Origin: Bettongia penicillata ogilbyi
Lineage: Eukaryota > Chordata > Mammalia > Diprotodontia > Potoroidae
Reading direction: 5' to 3'
NCBI GenBank assembly: GCA_023548195.1
Contig: JAJHZJ010000694.1
Coordinates: forward strand, 620,001-684,000
DNA length: 64,000 nt
The notes under the pieces were generated by a model. That model did no database searches. It was not told the origin of the DNA and was given only the letters and a program-made list of their open reading frames with translations. The position numbers and the translations under genes are program-made. Within the stretch, counting starts at the first letter, position 1. The number at the start of each line of letters is the position of its first letter. Of the stretch, positions 40,840-52,324 are shown in pieces.

Positions 40840-43570
40840 GGGAAGGGGGCAGAGATACCAGAGATGGAGAATTCAAAATCAGTGTAGCTGGTGGAAAATG
40901 GGGAGAAGACTGCGTTGAGCCCCTTTCTTAAACTAGAGCTTATATGGCCCTGCCCTCCAGCCAAAGGGTCCCATAAGAAGGGCAGAGAGTACTGATGAGA
41001 TGACAGGATCAGGCAGATTCAATTTTTCAGGATAATGAGATTTGCCAGTGATGAGCTTCTTAGGGGAGGAAGGTATTATTGACAAGTCCAAAGAAGCCCA
41101 AGGACTGTAGTGATCAAATATGCCCTAGAGAAAAGCTGAGAAAATAGATGTCTTACCCTCTTTGCAAAGGGGAAGGACTGTACTATGAGTATGTGTCACA
41201 CAATCAGACATGGTTGATGTGTTGATTGTTTCTCCTAAAATATTCTCCCTCTTTCTTCTTTGTCAAAAGGGATTGCGTATTAGCTCGGGCATGTGAGAGG
41301 GATGGATATATTTGAAAATGAAGGCAATGTAAAAACAAGAGATATCAGGCAATAAAGGGGATGTTGCCTCTTTTCATTGAAAAACTTAACCACAAATCAA
41401 ATATTTTAGATTTGCCTACATATGACCATGAAAATAAAGAAGAATTCAGTTATCCACATAGAAAGAAAAGAAAAGATTGGTTTTTTCAGAAGCATAAAGT
41501 AGATTATTTTACAATTGGATTCATTGCTTGGCCTAGATTAAAGGAGAAGTCACAAAAAGCATAAGGTATTATTTGTGGAGCTATTTTGTTGCATGAAATC
41601 TAGAAGCCAGTAAAGCTTGCTCAATCAGAGTTAGAAAACAAATCAATCCAATCAATCATATTAAAGCAAATATCTCTTGAAATCAAATACCAGAGGAATC
41701 CTTTTAAAAGTGTTCTTAAGTTGTGAAACCTCTTGCAAAGGCTTCATATTTACTTGTACTTTTTTAAAATTATTGTCAAATAAGAAACTATTTTGACAAC
41801 AATAAAAGCAAAGCAAAGAAATAATTTAGCTCTTTAACTACAAGGATAGTAAAATTAATGGGTGAGAAAATAATAATCATAGATGACCTTCGATTGTTAT
41901 TATGCATATCTCCAATAACATTTATGTATCTTTAATATCTTTAAATGTACTTAACCCATGGGCCAGAACTGGAAGTTCTGTGTCTACACTTTCATGTTGG
42001 TGGGGATAGTTCTCACAAATCATTCTTTTTGGCTCATGCCTCCACCCAGGATCTCTCCTGAGAATATCAGAATATGGTTCATGATGAGGTATCAACAGAT
42101 GTGAATAAAACAGGCACCATTCCCATGGAAGCACTACAAGTTGGCAGCCTATAAGGAAGGATGCAAAAATGTAAAAGGAGGCTATAAACATGCAAGATAT
42201 TCCTTCTTCCTCCCTGTTATTTCCTACCTTTCTGCCAGTGGCTTGTGATTGAGACTCATTGAGAAGAGAAATTCAGTTTGGACTTATCAAAGAGTCATCC
42301 TCTTTCCCATCAGACCAGTATCATCCAAATTCACCAAAACAAGAGAGAAAGAACTAGGTTTGCATCCTCACATCTGTCCTTTGCTGTTCCTTCAACTGTT
42401 AAATGTTTGCTCTTCTTTTCTCCAGGAGATACTATCCAGGAACTCTTTCCCTCCCAAGTAGGTAGGCTAGGTTCAACCAGGAATTCTCACTGCTCCCTCA
42501 GAAGGTTGGGGTTAAGGACATCTTACCACTCTTCCATTGCCCCTGACTGGTGCCATCTCTCCAGCAAAGTGGTTCCTTTCTCTACCTGAGTCAAGTGCTT
42601 TCCTGTCTCTGGGAACACCTGGAAAGTTCTGCTACTTCCTCTCCTCACAGGCCTTTTCTAAGGCATCTGAGGGCTGAGGAGTTCCCTGGACAGGGATATG
42701 GGGATAAGAAGCTTCTCCAGCCATAATAAACTGCTTTCCGTCCATAGTAATGCTCAGCACTCTCCATCCCCCATGGATCTGTCTGCTCCCTTTTAGGTGC
42801 AGTGGTATGAGAAACAAGATATTTGCATATCAGTGCAGTGACTGCAACATAGTAGGGGCTTTATAAATGCTTCCTCTCTTCTCCCCTTATTTCTTTCTTT
42901 CCTTCAACCTTCCTCTTTTATTGGCCAAGTCCCCAGGTAAAGCTCAGATCTACAACAGCCCTGAGCATTCAAAAGGCCTTGAATGGGTACCCAGGCCAAG
43001 GCCCCATTAAGGCACATATCAAAATCCCAAAGCCATTCCTGAGGAAATTCCTACCTATCAGTGAGAAGGTCAAAATCCTAAAGACCTCATCCTTTAGCCT
43101 TTTTAAAGTTTTTCAAGCTTATCTCAGATTACATTCTTTAAATATAATTTCTTACTGCATTTATTTGAAGCTTATTTCAGTGATAAAATAAATGTTGAAA
43201 TATTTTTTGTTCTTTTTACTGATCATTTTAGTAAATACTTATGTATACATATGCATTTTATATCTATGCAATAGTAGCAATCTTATGCAGAGAATTAAGA
43301 TATTTTGCTAGTTCACAGTATACTTTGGGTTGGGAAATACCAAATCATCCATCAACTTGTAAAAAATACTTGATTGTTTAAAGTACAGTTTAAAAAACTG
43401 TACAGAACAGAACAGATTCATATATAATCCTCTTTTTTGGTCTTCTTTATAATGAAATTTTGATGTTTGTAGGTAATTATTAAGCTCATAATAGAAAATT
43501 TTTAAAAATACATTTTAGAAACATAAGCCAACAGAGAAGAGAGACCCCTGTTCTCTCATTACCATGATAT
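40840..43570. other. Intergenic DNA; no gene recognised
   Basis: No coherent repeat or exon was identified over 2.7 kb apart from an L2-like 'catagtaggggctttataaatgcttcc' near 42,850. Open frames between 41,922 and 42,817 on both strands have no recognisable domain. Confidence 0.35.
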
Positions 43571-43574
43571 TCAA

Positions 43575-43760
43575 ATTATTGGTTTTTTTAAAATATTAAA
43601 TTTAACTTCAGTTAACAAGCATTTAATTTTTTCCCCTCCCCTCTCCCCTATGTCCACTGAAAAAGAACAAAGAAAGAAAAAGAAATCTTGTAACACATAT
43701 AGTCAAGCAAAGGAAACCCTCACATTAGCTACGTCCAAAAACTGTATAGATCCTTTTCAC
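43575..43760 (-). mobile_element. L1 3'UTR fragment, reverse orientation
   Basis: 'ttaacttcagttaacaagcatttaattttttcccctcccctctcccc' followed by 'ttgtaacacatatagtcaagcaaaggaaaccctcacattagctacgtccaaaaactgtatagatcc' is the reversed marsupial L1 3'UTR. Confidence 0.75.
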
Positions 43761-45371
43761 ACATATAAAGGCACACCCAGAAGTTAAGTGACCAGTACCA
43801 AATTGCACAGAGTGGCAGGGAAAGAACCTAAACCTACTCAACAAACTTCAGTGGTTCCCTCTGACCTTTAGGATGGAATCTAAACTCTTTGGGGCAGTTA
43901 AAGCTCTTCTCAGCAATTTCCATCTTTACATTCTTCTTACACATTCCTCCCCTCCATGCATTCCACTGACCTATTTTCTGTTTCTCGTACATAGTACTCC
44001 ATCTCCCATAACTATTCATTCACCCCAGATTTCCCCATGCTTAGAAGGTTTTTTCTCTACACCTCTGCTTATCAGAACTCCTGACTTCCTTTAAGACTCA
44101 AAATTTTTCCAGAAGACTTTTCTCAGTATTTCCAAAAGTTAATGCTTTTCTCTCAGAATTACCTTCCATCTATTCTTCATATCTGTTTGTAGCAGCAAGC
44201 ACCCTGACATGTCCAGGATGGTCTGCTAGAACAGATTCTTAGATCTGTTTTTCTAAAAGGAAAGTAACTTTTGAGGGGTCAACAATCTTCTTTAATCACA
44301 TATACTAACAGAAAATACAAGCAGAGAAATAAAGTACAACAGATAGGGTTCCTAACTGTCTGACCATAAGCAATCCATACATCACAGATCAACAGACACA
44401 TCCAACTGTCTGATCATTGCATACATACATCATTACCAGAGAGAGAAGCATCAACATCTGGGTTTTCAAAGGTGGAGGGTGGAGGACATGGCTATCCAGA
44501 GTCTCATCTGGCACCTGAACCTTCTTCCAAAGAGTAAACCCCCAAAGCCAAACCTTACTTCAGAGTATATATACACTTTTCAGGGCTGGAGGGTGAACTA
44601 GTGCCTCATTAATTAACAAAAGGTGCGGGCTTTCCTACAAAACAAGCCTCCTTGGGGGGTGCAGCCAAGATGGCAGAGTAGAAAGACACACATACTCTAG
44701 CTCTTACCCCACAGCCCATAAAATACATGTAAAAAAATGACTCTCAACAAATTCTAGAGCAGCAGGAGCCATAGAAAGACAGAGTGAAAGAGATTTCCAG
44801 CCAAAGGTAACCTGGAAGGCCAACAGGAAAGGTATATCCCACGGGATGCTGAGCAGAGCATCCTGCCCATGTAGCATCAGGAGGAACAGGACTGGAACAG
44901 GCCTCTGAGGCAGAATCCCCAGCAAGGAGGGTCTCAGATCCCTCAACTCATAAGTGCCAAAGAAAGCTTCAAAGGTCCATGAGAGGGCTTTCCCAGCTGG
45001 GCAAGAGAGGAACAGGGTCCCCCCCTGCACTGGCCCCAGGTGGCAGAGGTGGTAGCAGCTGTGGCCACAGCAGTGGTGGCAGCAGCTGCAAGCATCCATC
45101 TCTGAAACTCTCTGCCTAAATTGAGCAGCTGATCTGAATCTCAGCCCTGAGCACAGTCCTAGGGTGAGGAGGAGCACTAGGACCCTCCCCTTGACAAAGG
45201 ATTCAGAAGTCAAGTAACTGGCTGGGAAAATGTCCAAAAAAGGAAAAAAAAAAATAAGAACATAGAAAGTTACTTTCTTAGTGAAAAGGTATTTCCTTCC
45301 ATTCTTTTGGATAAGGAAGAATAATGCATACTGTTAGAGGAAATCAAGGCTTCTGCATCCAGTACCTCCAA

Positions 45372-46160
45372 AATGAATATGCAGTGGGCTCAGGCCATGG
45401 AAGAGTTTGAAAAAGGAGTCAACAGCTTGCTAAAGGAGACTCAAAAAATGCTGAAGAAAATAACACCTTTAAAAATAGACTAACTCAATTGGAAAAAGAG
45501 TTCCAAAAAGCCAATGAGGAGAAGAATGCTTTAAAAAGTAGAATTAGCCAAATGGAAAAGCTCACTGAAGAAAACAGTTCTTTAAAAATGAGAGTGGAGC
45601 TGAGGGAAGTGAATGACTTCATGATAAACCAAATTTTAATTTAGAAATTACAAAACAAAACCAAAAGAATGAAAAAATAGAAGATAATGTCAAATATCTC
45701 ATTGGAAAAACAATTGACCTGGAAAATAGATCTAAGAGAGACAATTTAAAAATTATGGTGCTACCTGAAAGCCATGATCAAAAAAAGAGCCTAGACATTA
45801 TCTTTCATGAAATTATCAAGGAAAACTGCCCTGATATTCTAGAACCAGGGGGCAAAATAAATATTGAAAGAATCCACTGATCACCTCCTGAAAGAGACCC
45901 GAAAAGAGAAACTCCTAGGAATATTGTGGCCAAATTTCAGAGTGCCCATGTCAAGGAGAAAATACTGCAAGTAGCTAGAAAGAAATAATTCCAGTATTGT
46001 GGACATACAATCAGGATAACACAGGATCTGGCAGCTTCTACATTAAGGGATCCAAGGGCTTGGAATAGGATATTCCAGAAGTCAAACTGGGATTAAAACC
46101 AAGAATTACCTACCCAGAAAAACTGAGAATAATATGTCAAAGGAAAAAATAACCATTCAA
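45372..46160 (+). pseudogene. Decayed HAL1 ORF1 (coiled-coil RNA-binding protein)
   Basis: Around 45,484 the plus strand reads LTQLEKEFQKANEEKNALKS and continues RISQMEKLTEENSSLK, a clear leucine-heptad coiled coil as in L1 ORF1 proteins. The downstream RNA-binding region is recognisable only through DNA landmarks such as 'agacaatttaaaaattatggtgctacctgaaag', with stops and frameshifts. The protein would form trimers and bind RNA; here it is inactive. Confidence 0.75.
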
Positions 46161-46373
46161 TGATATAGAGGACTTTCAAGCATTCTTGATGAAAAGATTG
46201 GAACTGAAGAGAAAATTTGACTTTCAAACATAAGAATCAAGAGAAGCATGAAAAGGTAAACAGGAAAGAGAAATCATAAAAGACTTTCTAAAGCTGAACA
46301 GTTTACATTCCTACATAGAAAGATGATATCTGTAACTCTTGATACTTTTCTCAGTATTTGGGTAGGTGGAGGG

Positions 46374-46375
<2 letters not shown>

Positions 46376-46410
<35 letters not shown>
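46376..46410. repeat. (AC)n microsatellite inside the HAL1 3'UTR
   Basis: About 16 AC units followed by ATAC steps; grown within the HAL1 sequence. Confidence 0.97.
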
Positions 46411-46411
<1 letters not shown>

Positions 46412-47451
46412 TAAACAGAGAGTACAGGTCGAGTTGAATCAGAAGGAATGATATCTATCAAAAAAATAAAATTAAGGGGTGAGAGAGGAATATATTGGGA
46501 AGAGAAAGGGAGCAATGGAATGAGGCATAAAAGAGATAAGAAAAATCTTTTTCAATGGAGAAGAAAAGGGAGGATGTGAGAGGGGAAAAGTGAAACTTAC
46601 TCTCTTCACCTTTGGCTTAAGGAAGGAATAACATGCTCACTAAATTTGGTATGAAAATCTCTTACACTACAGGAAAGCATGGGAGAAGGGGATAAGTGGG
46701 GTGAGGTGGATGATAGAAGGGAGGGCAAATGGGAGAAGGGAGTAACTAGAAGTAAACACTTTTGGGAAGAGACAAGGTCCAATGAGAGAATAGAATGAAG
46801 GGTGGACAGGGTAGGATGGAGGGAAATATAGTTAGTTTTACACAATATGACTATTATGGAAGTCTTTAGCAAAATGACACATATATAGTCTGCACTGAAT
46901 TGCTTACCTTCTCAGTGGGGATGGGTGGGGAGGGAGAAAGGGAAAGAAGTTGGAAATCAAAGTATTAGAAATGAATGTTGAGAATTGTTATTGCATATAA
47001 CTAGGAAATAAGAAATACAGGTAATGGGGTATAGAAATCTATCTTGCCCTGCAAGAAAAAAGAGAAGATGGGGATAAGGGAAGGGTGGGGTGTGATAGAA
47101 GGGAGGGCACATTGAGGGAAGGGGTAGTCAGAATGCAAGGTGTTATGGAGTGGGGGGAGGGGAAAGATGGGGAGAAAAAATGAAACTCAAAACTTTGTGG
47201 AAATGAATGTTGTAATCTAAAATTAAATAAATAGGGAAAAAAACAAGCCTCCTCTAATCAAGCTTCCGTTAATGGGCTTCACCTGAGGCCTATTAAGTAG
47301 GGGGGGAATCTTTAACTCAAATTACAATTTTTTCAATCTGATTTATTTACATGTTGTCTTCCCCACTAGGATATATGTTCCTTGAGGAAAGGGACAGTTT
47401 GTGCTTTTTGCTTTGTATCCTTGGCACTTAGCAGAGTGCCTGGTGCATGTT

Positions 47452-47702
47452 ATTGTTTAGTCATTTCAGTCACGTCCAACTCTTCATGACCCCCTTTGGG
47501 GTTTCCTTGGCAAAGATACTGGAATGATTTGCCATTTCCTTCTCCTCCTCTAGTTCATTTTACAGATGAGGAACTGAGACAAACAGGATTAAATGACTTG
47601 CCCAGTTATGGGAGTGTCTGAGGCTAGATTTGAATTCAGGAAGATGAATCTTCCTGACTTCAGGCCCAGCACTCTATCCACTGAGCCACCTAGCTGTCTC
47701 TT
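47452..47702 (-). mobile_element. Marsupial tRNA-headed SINE, reverse orientation, inside L2
   Basis: A full reversed copy: 'ttgtttagtcatttcagtcacgtccaactcttcatgaccccctttggggtttccttggcaaagatactgg...ccttctcctcctctagttcattttacagatgagg', then 'gatttgaattcaggaagatgaatcttcctgacttcaggcccagcactctatccactgagccacctagctg'. Confidence 0.93.
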
Positions 47703-47754
47703 CTGGCAAGGAGTAAGTGTTTAATGAATGTTTATTGCTTAACTGATTGAACCT

Positions 47755-47850
47755 AAATTAGCTGAACTATAAGCTTCCTGAAGTCAAGAATTGTCTTACT
47801 GATGTCTGTTGGCATCTAGCACAGGCTTAGAAACATTAGGTGTCTTTGAT
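47755..47850 (+). mobile_element. L2 3' end fragment
   Basis: 'gaactataagcttcctgaagtcaagaattgtcttactgatgtctgttggcatctagcacaggc' is a separate L2 terminus. Confidence 0.65.
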
Positions 47851-47854
47851 TTTT

Positions 47855-48735
47855 AGTTGTCAGAAGAACTGGAATTCTTGAGTTCAATCCCGCATCACTC
47901 TCATTCTCCACCTTGGTTCTAGCCCTGGCTAAAAAGGCCTAGTTATTTCACAAGACACTAGCAAAAGGAAATTCCACGGTTTCATGCCTCTATTTTTGTC
48001 AGCTCTGAAATGCATGGGCATAGGAGGAAAAGTTATTTTCTGGCCCTGCCTCCTCTAACCAAAAGAGCTAAACTCTGAGGCATAATATTTGATCATTTTA
48101 TTTTCTCACATACACCCTTTAAAAGGCTATACAATATGCCAGTCTTTTAAAAAAGCTAGCCGTGTTATTCAACTCCATAAGCTCTTGCAGCTGTGAATTA
48201 CACAATGCAAATAGCCTTCGCAGCAAGGAGCAAGAATAGAAATGCAGAAAACTTCTTGCTAAATATTATGTTCTAGTTCCCTCTTATAAATTTTAATGCT
48301 CTTTGATTTAGAGTGACCTATGAGCCTCTTGTGATGGGACAGGAGGAAAGGGAAGATGGTTTCCACTATGCCCTGCATGATTAAACACCTCAGTGAAGCT
48401 CTCTCTGCCTTTCCTTTCTGAGCCAAACAATCCTTATGTTTGAATTCCATTGTCACATGAAGGCACCAGCCCGCCATGTTAATTTCCTTTTGTTGTTCCA
48501 TATTAGGATCTTGAAAATAAGAGTACTCAGAACAGAGAAATGCGTATCATTAGGACACAGGCTACATTGTTATTTTTTTTTTTGCATCACAAAAATATTC
48601 AGTTGAAGAGTGAACTTTTTTGACATAGATACCATGGGTATTTTAAATCCACAGGTAACTACTTCTGAGTCTTCTGGAGCTATGCTATAGTGCCATTCTC
48701 TTACATCAAAATAACTCATTCCATTTAAGAAGCGT
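47855..48735. other. Intergenic DNA; no gene recognised
   Basis: The 80-codon minus-strand frame at 48,259-48,501 has no domain. No repeat family was recognised. Confidence 0.35.
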
Positions 48736-48739
48736 TGCA

Positions 48740-49000
48740 TTAAGTGCTGACATTCTTCCTGTTTCTCATAAATGGCATGGCCCCCAAACCCTTGGAATTA
48801 TTGTTCCCTATGCTTAGAATGTATTCCCTCCTCACTACTGCTTCATGGAAATCCCAATTTTCTTCAAAGTTCAGCTCAAGCGTTGCCTTCTACAAGAAGT
48901 CTTTCCTGACTCTCCCCCACCTCTCCATCCCCATATTGTGGGTACTTAATAAAAGGCTCAATCGATTGAAAGTGCTATGCTCTAAACCCTGGGAGGTGTG
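48740..49000 (+). mobile_element. L2 3' region, internally deleted at the tail
   Basis: 'atggcatggcccccaaacccttggaattattgttccctatgcttagaatgtattccctcctcactactgcttcatggaaatccc' and 'agttcagctcaagcgttgccttctacaagaagtctttcctgactctcccccacc' are L2, followed directly by the terminal 'gtgggtacttaataaa'. Confidence 0.75.
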
Positions 49001-49499
49001 ACAATAAGTAAGACACAGATCCTGCCCCCATAAAATTTATAGTCTAGTATTAGGGAAGAAAATGGGAAGAAAAAGAAAGGGAGGGGGAAAAGTAATGTGT
49101 TTAGTTACTTCAATAAATTAAGTTAAATTAAAATATGGTATTTAAACAAATAATTCTCCCCCCATCCTTTTTTATTATTTTTTGGACCTGTGATTTTATT
49201 AGTGTAGGGAGGTCCCTGTGGGGAAATTTCCTCCACCAATTCCATTCAGTTCAAGCATTATAAAATCCTACTATGTACTAAGCATTATAAACTCCTACTA
49301 CGTGCTAAGTATGATCACTAAGCACTTGGGATAGAGACAAAAATGAAAGAGGCTCTGTCCTTAAGCAGCTTACATTCTGCTGAAAAACAACATGTACATA
49401 GATGAATAAATACAAAAGTATTACCCCCAAAATGAAGTAACAACTGGAATAATGAAGAAAGGCCTCTTGTAAAAGTTGTCTATCAATGCAACTAATTTT

Positions 49500-49690
49500 A
49501 AACTTATAGTTTTAGAGAATTGCCTGGGATACACTGAGAGGTTAAGTGATTTGCCCACAATCATTCAGGCACTTTGATCTCTAAGATCATTTCCAGCCTC
49601 AAATCACTGATTCTGTGGTCCTGTGTGTCCATAGCAGATCTTGAGTACAGGTCTTCCTGACTCTGAAGCTGCCTGACTCCCCTGCTACTT
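49500..49690 (-). mobile_element. MIR fragment, reverse orientation, within L2
   Basis: 'gagaattgcctgggatacactgagaggttaagtgatttgcccacaatcattcagg' and 'gtacaggtcttcctgactctgaagc' are reversed MIR/SINE blocks. Confidence 0.6.
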
Positions 49691-50784
49691 CTATAAACAA
49701 GGTAAAATTGTGGAAGTGTATAAAAGGTACAAAGTGATGTTCTATGGTCAGTTTGGCAGCTCTGTGAAGAATAGGTTGGAAATGGGAGAGACTTGCAGGA
49801 AGAGTAATTAGGAGGTCACTGCGATCCTCCTGGGATAAAGTAGTAAGGATCTAAACTGAGCTAGAACCTCTGTGGCTGGAGGTGACGCTAGACTTGCAGC
49901 TAATTGGATGGGGGAAGTGTTAGGAATGATTCTGAAGCACCAAACTTGGGTGATTAGAAGGGTGATGTTGCCATCAAACAAAAATGGGCAAGTTTGAATG
50001 GGGGGAGGGGAGAAACTATGAGCTCTATTTCAGACATGTCAACTTGGAAATGCTTGTGGAGTTATTCAGCAAACATTTTGGTAACATTTTGGGACTGGAG
50101 TTCTGGAGAGAGATTAAGGCTAGATATATTGGTTTGGGAACCATCTTCAGAAAGATAGTAATTGAATCCCTAGGAACTGATGAGTTCATCAAAGAAGAGA
50201 GGGTAAAAAGAAAAAGTAATAGATCCCAGAATAGAACCTTGGGGGTATACCCACAGTTAGGCTGCATGACATAGATGATGATCAAGCAAAAGAGATGAAA
50301 GGAGTGATCCACCGAAGAGAAAAATGAGAGCAACATCACAGAAACTAAGGTAGGAGAAAATATTCAAGAGAACAGAGTAGTCAACAGTGTCAAAAGTTAC
50401 ACAGAAACCAGGAAAGATGAAGAAATAGAAAGACCTTTGGATTTATCAATTAGGAGATTTTGATCATTTTGGAAAGAATGGACTACAAGAGAAGACTGGG
50501 AGGCAAGTTGTATTTGGGCTGTTAAAGGCAAAAGGGATGTAGAATTATAGCTTTGAGGAATGATAGAATCAAGGGAAGATTTGGTTTTGTTTTTTATGAG
50601 TAGGAAAGACTTAGGCATGACTTTGGTCATAAGAAAGGAGCCAATGGATAAGGATGTATTGAAGGTGAGAGAAACAGAAAGGATAAGCTTCCAAAGGAAG
50701 CAGAGGGGGGATGGGATCAAGGGTAAAACAAGAATGGATAAGGACCGTCTTTTCATTAGAAAATAGGGCAATGGAGTATGAAGG

Positions 50785-51195
50785 GGTTGTAGAGAATGTT
50801 TTTTAATTTTTTTTTTTAATCTGAAAAAAAAATACCTTCTCCCCCTTCTTCTTCTCACCCAACCTGAATGAAAAAGAAAAACCAAACCCTATTAAACATT
50901 TGTTTAAATAAGTAAAACAAATCCCCTCATTTCATTGAACATGACAAAAAAAAATCTCAATCTGCAATCTGAGTCTAACCTTTCAATATCAGGAGGTGGA
51001 TGGGATGTTTCATTATGAGTCTTCTGGAACTGTGGTTGACCCTTGTATTGTTCAGAGTTCCTAAGTTTTTTGGAATTTTTTGTCCTTATAATGTTAAGGT
51101 ATAAATTGTTCTTCTGGTTCTGATCACTTCACTCCGTATCAGTTCATGTGAGTCTTCCCAGGTTTCTTTGAAGTATCCCCTGATGAAGAAGAATT
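50785..51195 (-). mobile_element. L1 3'UTR, reverse orientation, inserted in L2
   Basis: A T-rich start ('tttttaatttttttttttaatctg', reversed A-tail), then 'aataagtaaaacaaatcccctcatttcattgaacatg' and 'cttctggttctgatcacttcactccgtatcagttcatgtgagtcttcccaggtttc', all reversed L1 3' blocks. Confidence 0.75.
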
Positions 51196-51364
51196 TTAAT
51201 ACGTGGAGTTGGAGAGCACAGGGAATATGGGGCTGATGATCTTCATGTTTCAATGTTTGAATTCAATAAAATATAAAGGATGGTGCTGTTCTGCGGAGAG
51301 GAATTGGGGGCAGGGGTGTTGGAAGTCTGGGAAGGTTTGAAATAATTGTGGAGAATGTGATAGC

Positions 51365-52320
51365 CAATCATGGGAGAATTAAAAATTGTATTGGCAGATG
51401 TAAGATATTTAACAGGTAGATAGGTAAGTATTCATTGTTAACATCATGCTGACTAGGAAAAAACCACCAGATATGTGTATGTGCCATATACACACAAATA
51501 TTCCTTCTCTTTAGTGTGTTCATTTTAGAGTGAGGCAACTCCTGGGACTTAAATGTAAAACTTTGGGAAGGGCATCTATGCATACATATGCATTCTAACC
51601 TCATTAAACAACCAAAATATATTTGCAAAATGATATTTTTCACATTCTTGATTTAGTATCACTACTAATTGGGCAAAATTGGGAGACATTTCTTTATTGC
51701 TAAAACGAAGGAGTTATACTAATTTCTAGCGTCCCTTTTGAGCTTTAGAATGCTATAACTCTAATCTGATTAATTATGATATGCTATATGAGAGGGCAGG
51801 GGAAGACATCCCTTCTCCCTTGAACTCTCACTCCTTCATCTCCAGGTAACCTGCATTTTGATAGCAACTTCCTGGAAACATTTACCCTGCTCCACCTCTC
51901 TCTTGTTGCAGTCAGGATCATGCCAGTCTCCACTGCTCTGCCTCTCTCTGACTCTTTCTGTCTCTTACATTCCTACACCAACTCAATCCTGCACATTTTT
52001 TATTTGAATTAAGAGTCTTGCCCACACAAAGATCCTTTTAGCTTTTAACATATTTAATAATTTATTATTTATCAGATATTTTAGAAATTTATCCTTCAGA
52101 TCATGCTTTTGTATTTTTTCCTCCCAATTTGCACCTACCTGACATAATTTATGTTACCATTCATTGATGCTGTTAAGGCAAGATTTCTATTTTTAACATT
52201 TTTTTTAAATAGCCTTAATGAATTAGGCTTCATTTGCTTAAGAAAACTTCTGTCACTCCTTTCTTATTTTCCTGCTCCCAGATGTACAAATTATATATTT
52301 CATTAATGTAATTTTCTTAA
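51365..52320. other. Intergenic DNA; no gene recognised
   Basis: AT-rich; no exon or confident repeat. The part beyond 52,000 has L1-like T-rich composition and may be part of the adjacent reversed L1. Confidence 0.35.
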
Positions 52321-52324
52321 ATAG

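Larger units (their letters stand above)
44653..47239 (+). mobile_element. HAL1 half-LINE, complete, with 14-bp target duplication
   Basis: Flanks 'aaaacaagcctcct' at 44,639-44,652 and at 47,240-47,253 are identical. The element begins 'tggggggtgcagccaagatggcagag', a full L1-like 5' end, contains a decayed ORF1, then passes into a purine-rich 3'UTR that ends 'gaaatgaatgttgtaatctaaaattaaataaatagg'. It is 2.59 kb long and has no endonuclease or reverse transcriptase region, which defines HAL1: an L1 derivative that keeps ORF1 and needs another LINE's machinery. A 177-codon open frame on the other strand (44,704-45,237) is antisense to its 5'UTR and not a gene. Confidence 0.85.
44186..47335 (-). 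mobile_element. Probable solo LTR, reverse orientation, split by a HAL1
   Basis: The insert is bounded by ATCTG at 44,181-44,185 and at 47,336-47,340. Without the HAL1 it is about 0.56 kb. Read on the minus strand it starts TGAAAAAATTG, has a TATA-like 'gtgtatatatactctg' in the middle and ends ...TGCTGCTACA plus two or three bases. This is LTR-like, but the right-hand terminus does not fit TG...CA plus duplication exactly, so a different insert type is possible. No retroviral coding sequence is present. Confidence 0.5.
43840..47750 (+). mobile_element. L2 LINE 3' region, split by LTR, HAL1 and SINE
   Basis: Three pieces of one L2 lie in order. 43,840-44,185 starts 'ttcagtggttccctctgacctttaggatggaatctaaactc' and ends 'cattcttcatatctg'. 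47,336-47,450 resumes 'atctgatttatttacatgttgtcttccccactaggatatatgttccttgagg...gtgcctggtgcatg'. 47,703-47,750 holds the terminal 'agtaagtgtttaatgaatgtttattg'. The missing intervals are exactly the younger insertions listed below. Confidence 0.8.
49254..51360 (-). mobile_element. Long L2 LINE, reverse orientation, about 2 kb
   Basis: It starts with the reversed terminus (with a local 27-bp duplication of 'gcattataaaatcctactatgtactaa' at 49,258-49,311) and continues through the reversed ORF2 region: 'acctaggaactgatgagttcatc'-like blocks, 'cacagttaggctgcatgacatagatgatgatcaagc', 'caacagtgtcaaaagttacacagaaaccaggaaagatgaagaaatagaaagacctttggatttatcaattagg'. It is interrupted by MIR-like and L1 sequence. 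Open frames here (68 to 162 codons, both strands) follow from biased composition. Confidence 0.7.

Noticed and set aside
44704..45237. 177-codon minus-strand frame, Cys/His-rich in part
   Set aside because: It is antisense to the HAL1 5'UTR inside a transposon with clear target duplications; the His/Cys run comes from a CAGCTG-like trinucleotide stretch.
50397..50885. 162-codon minus-strand frame
   Set aside because: It spans a reversed L2 and the start of a reversed L1 tail, two separate insertions, so it cannot be one gene.
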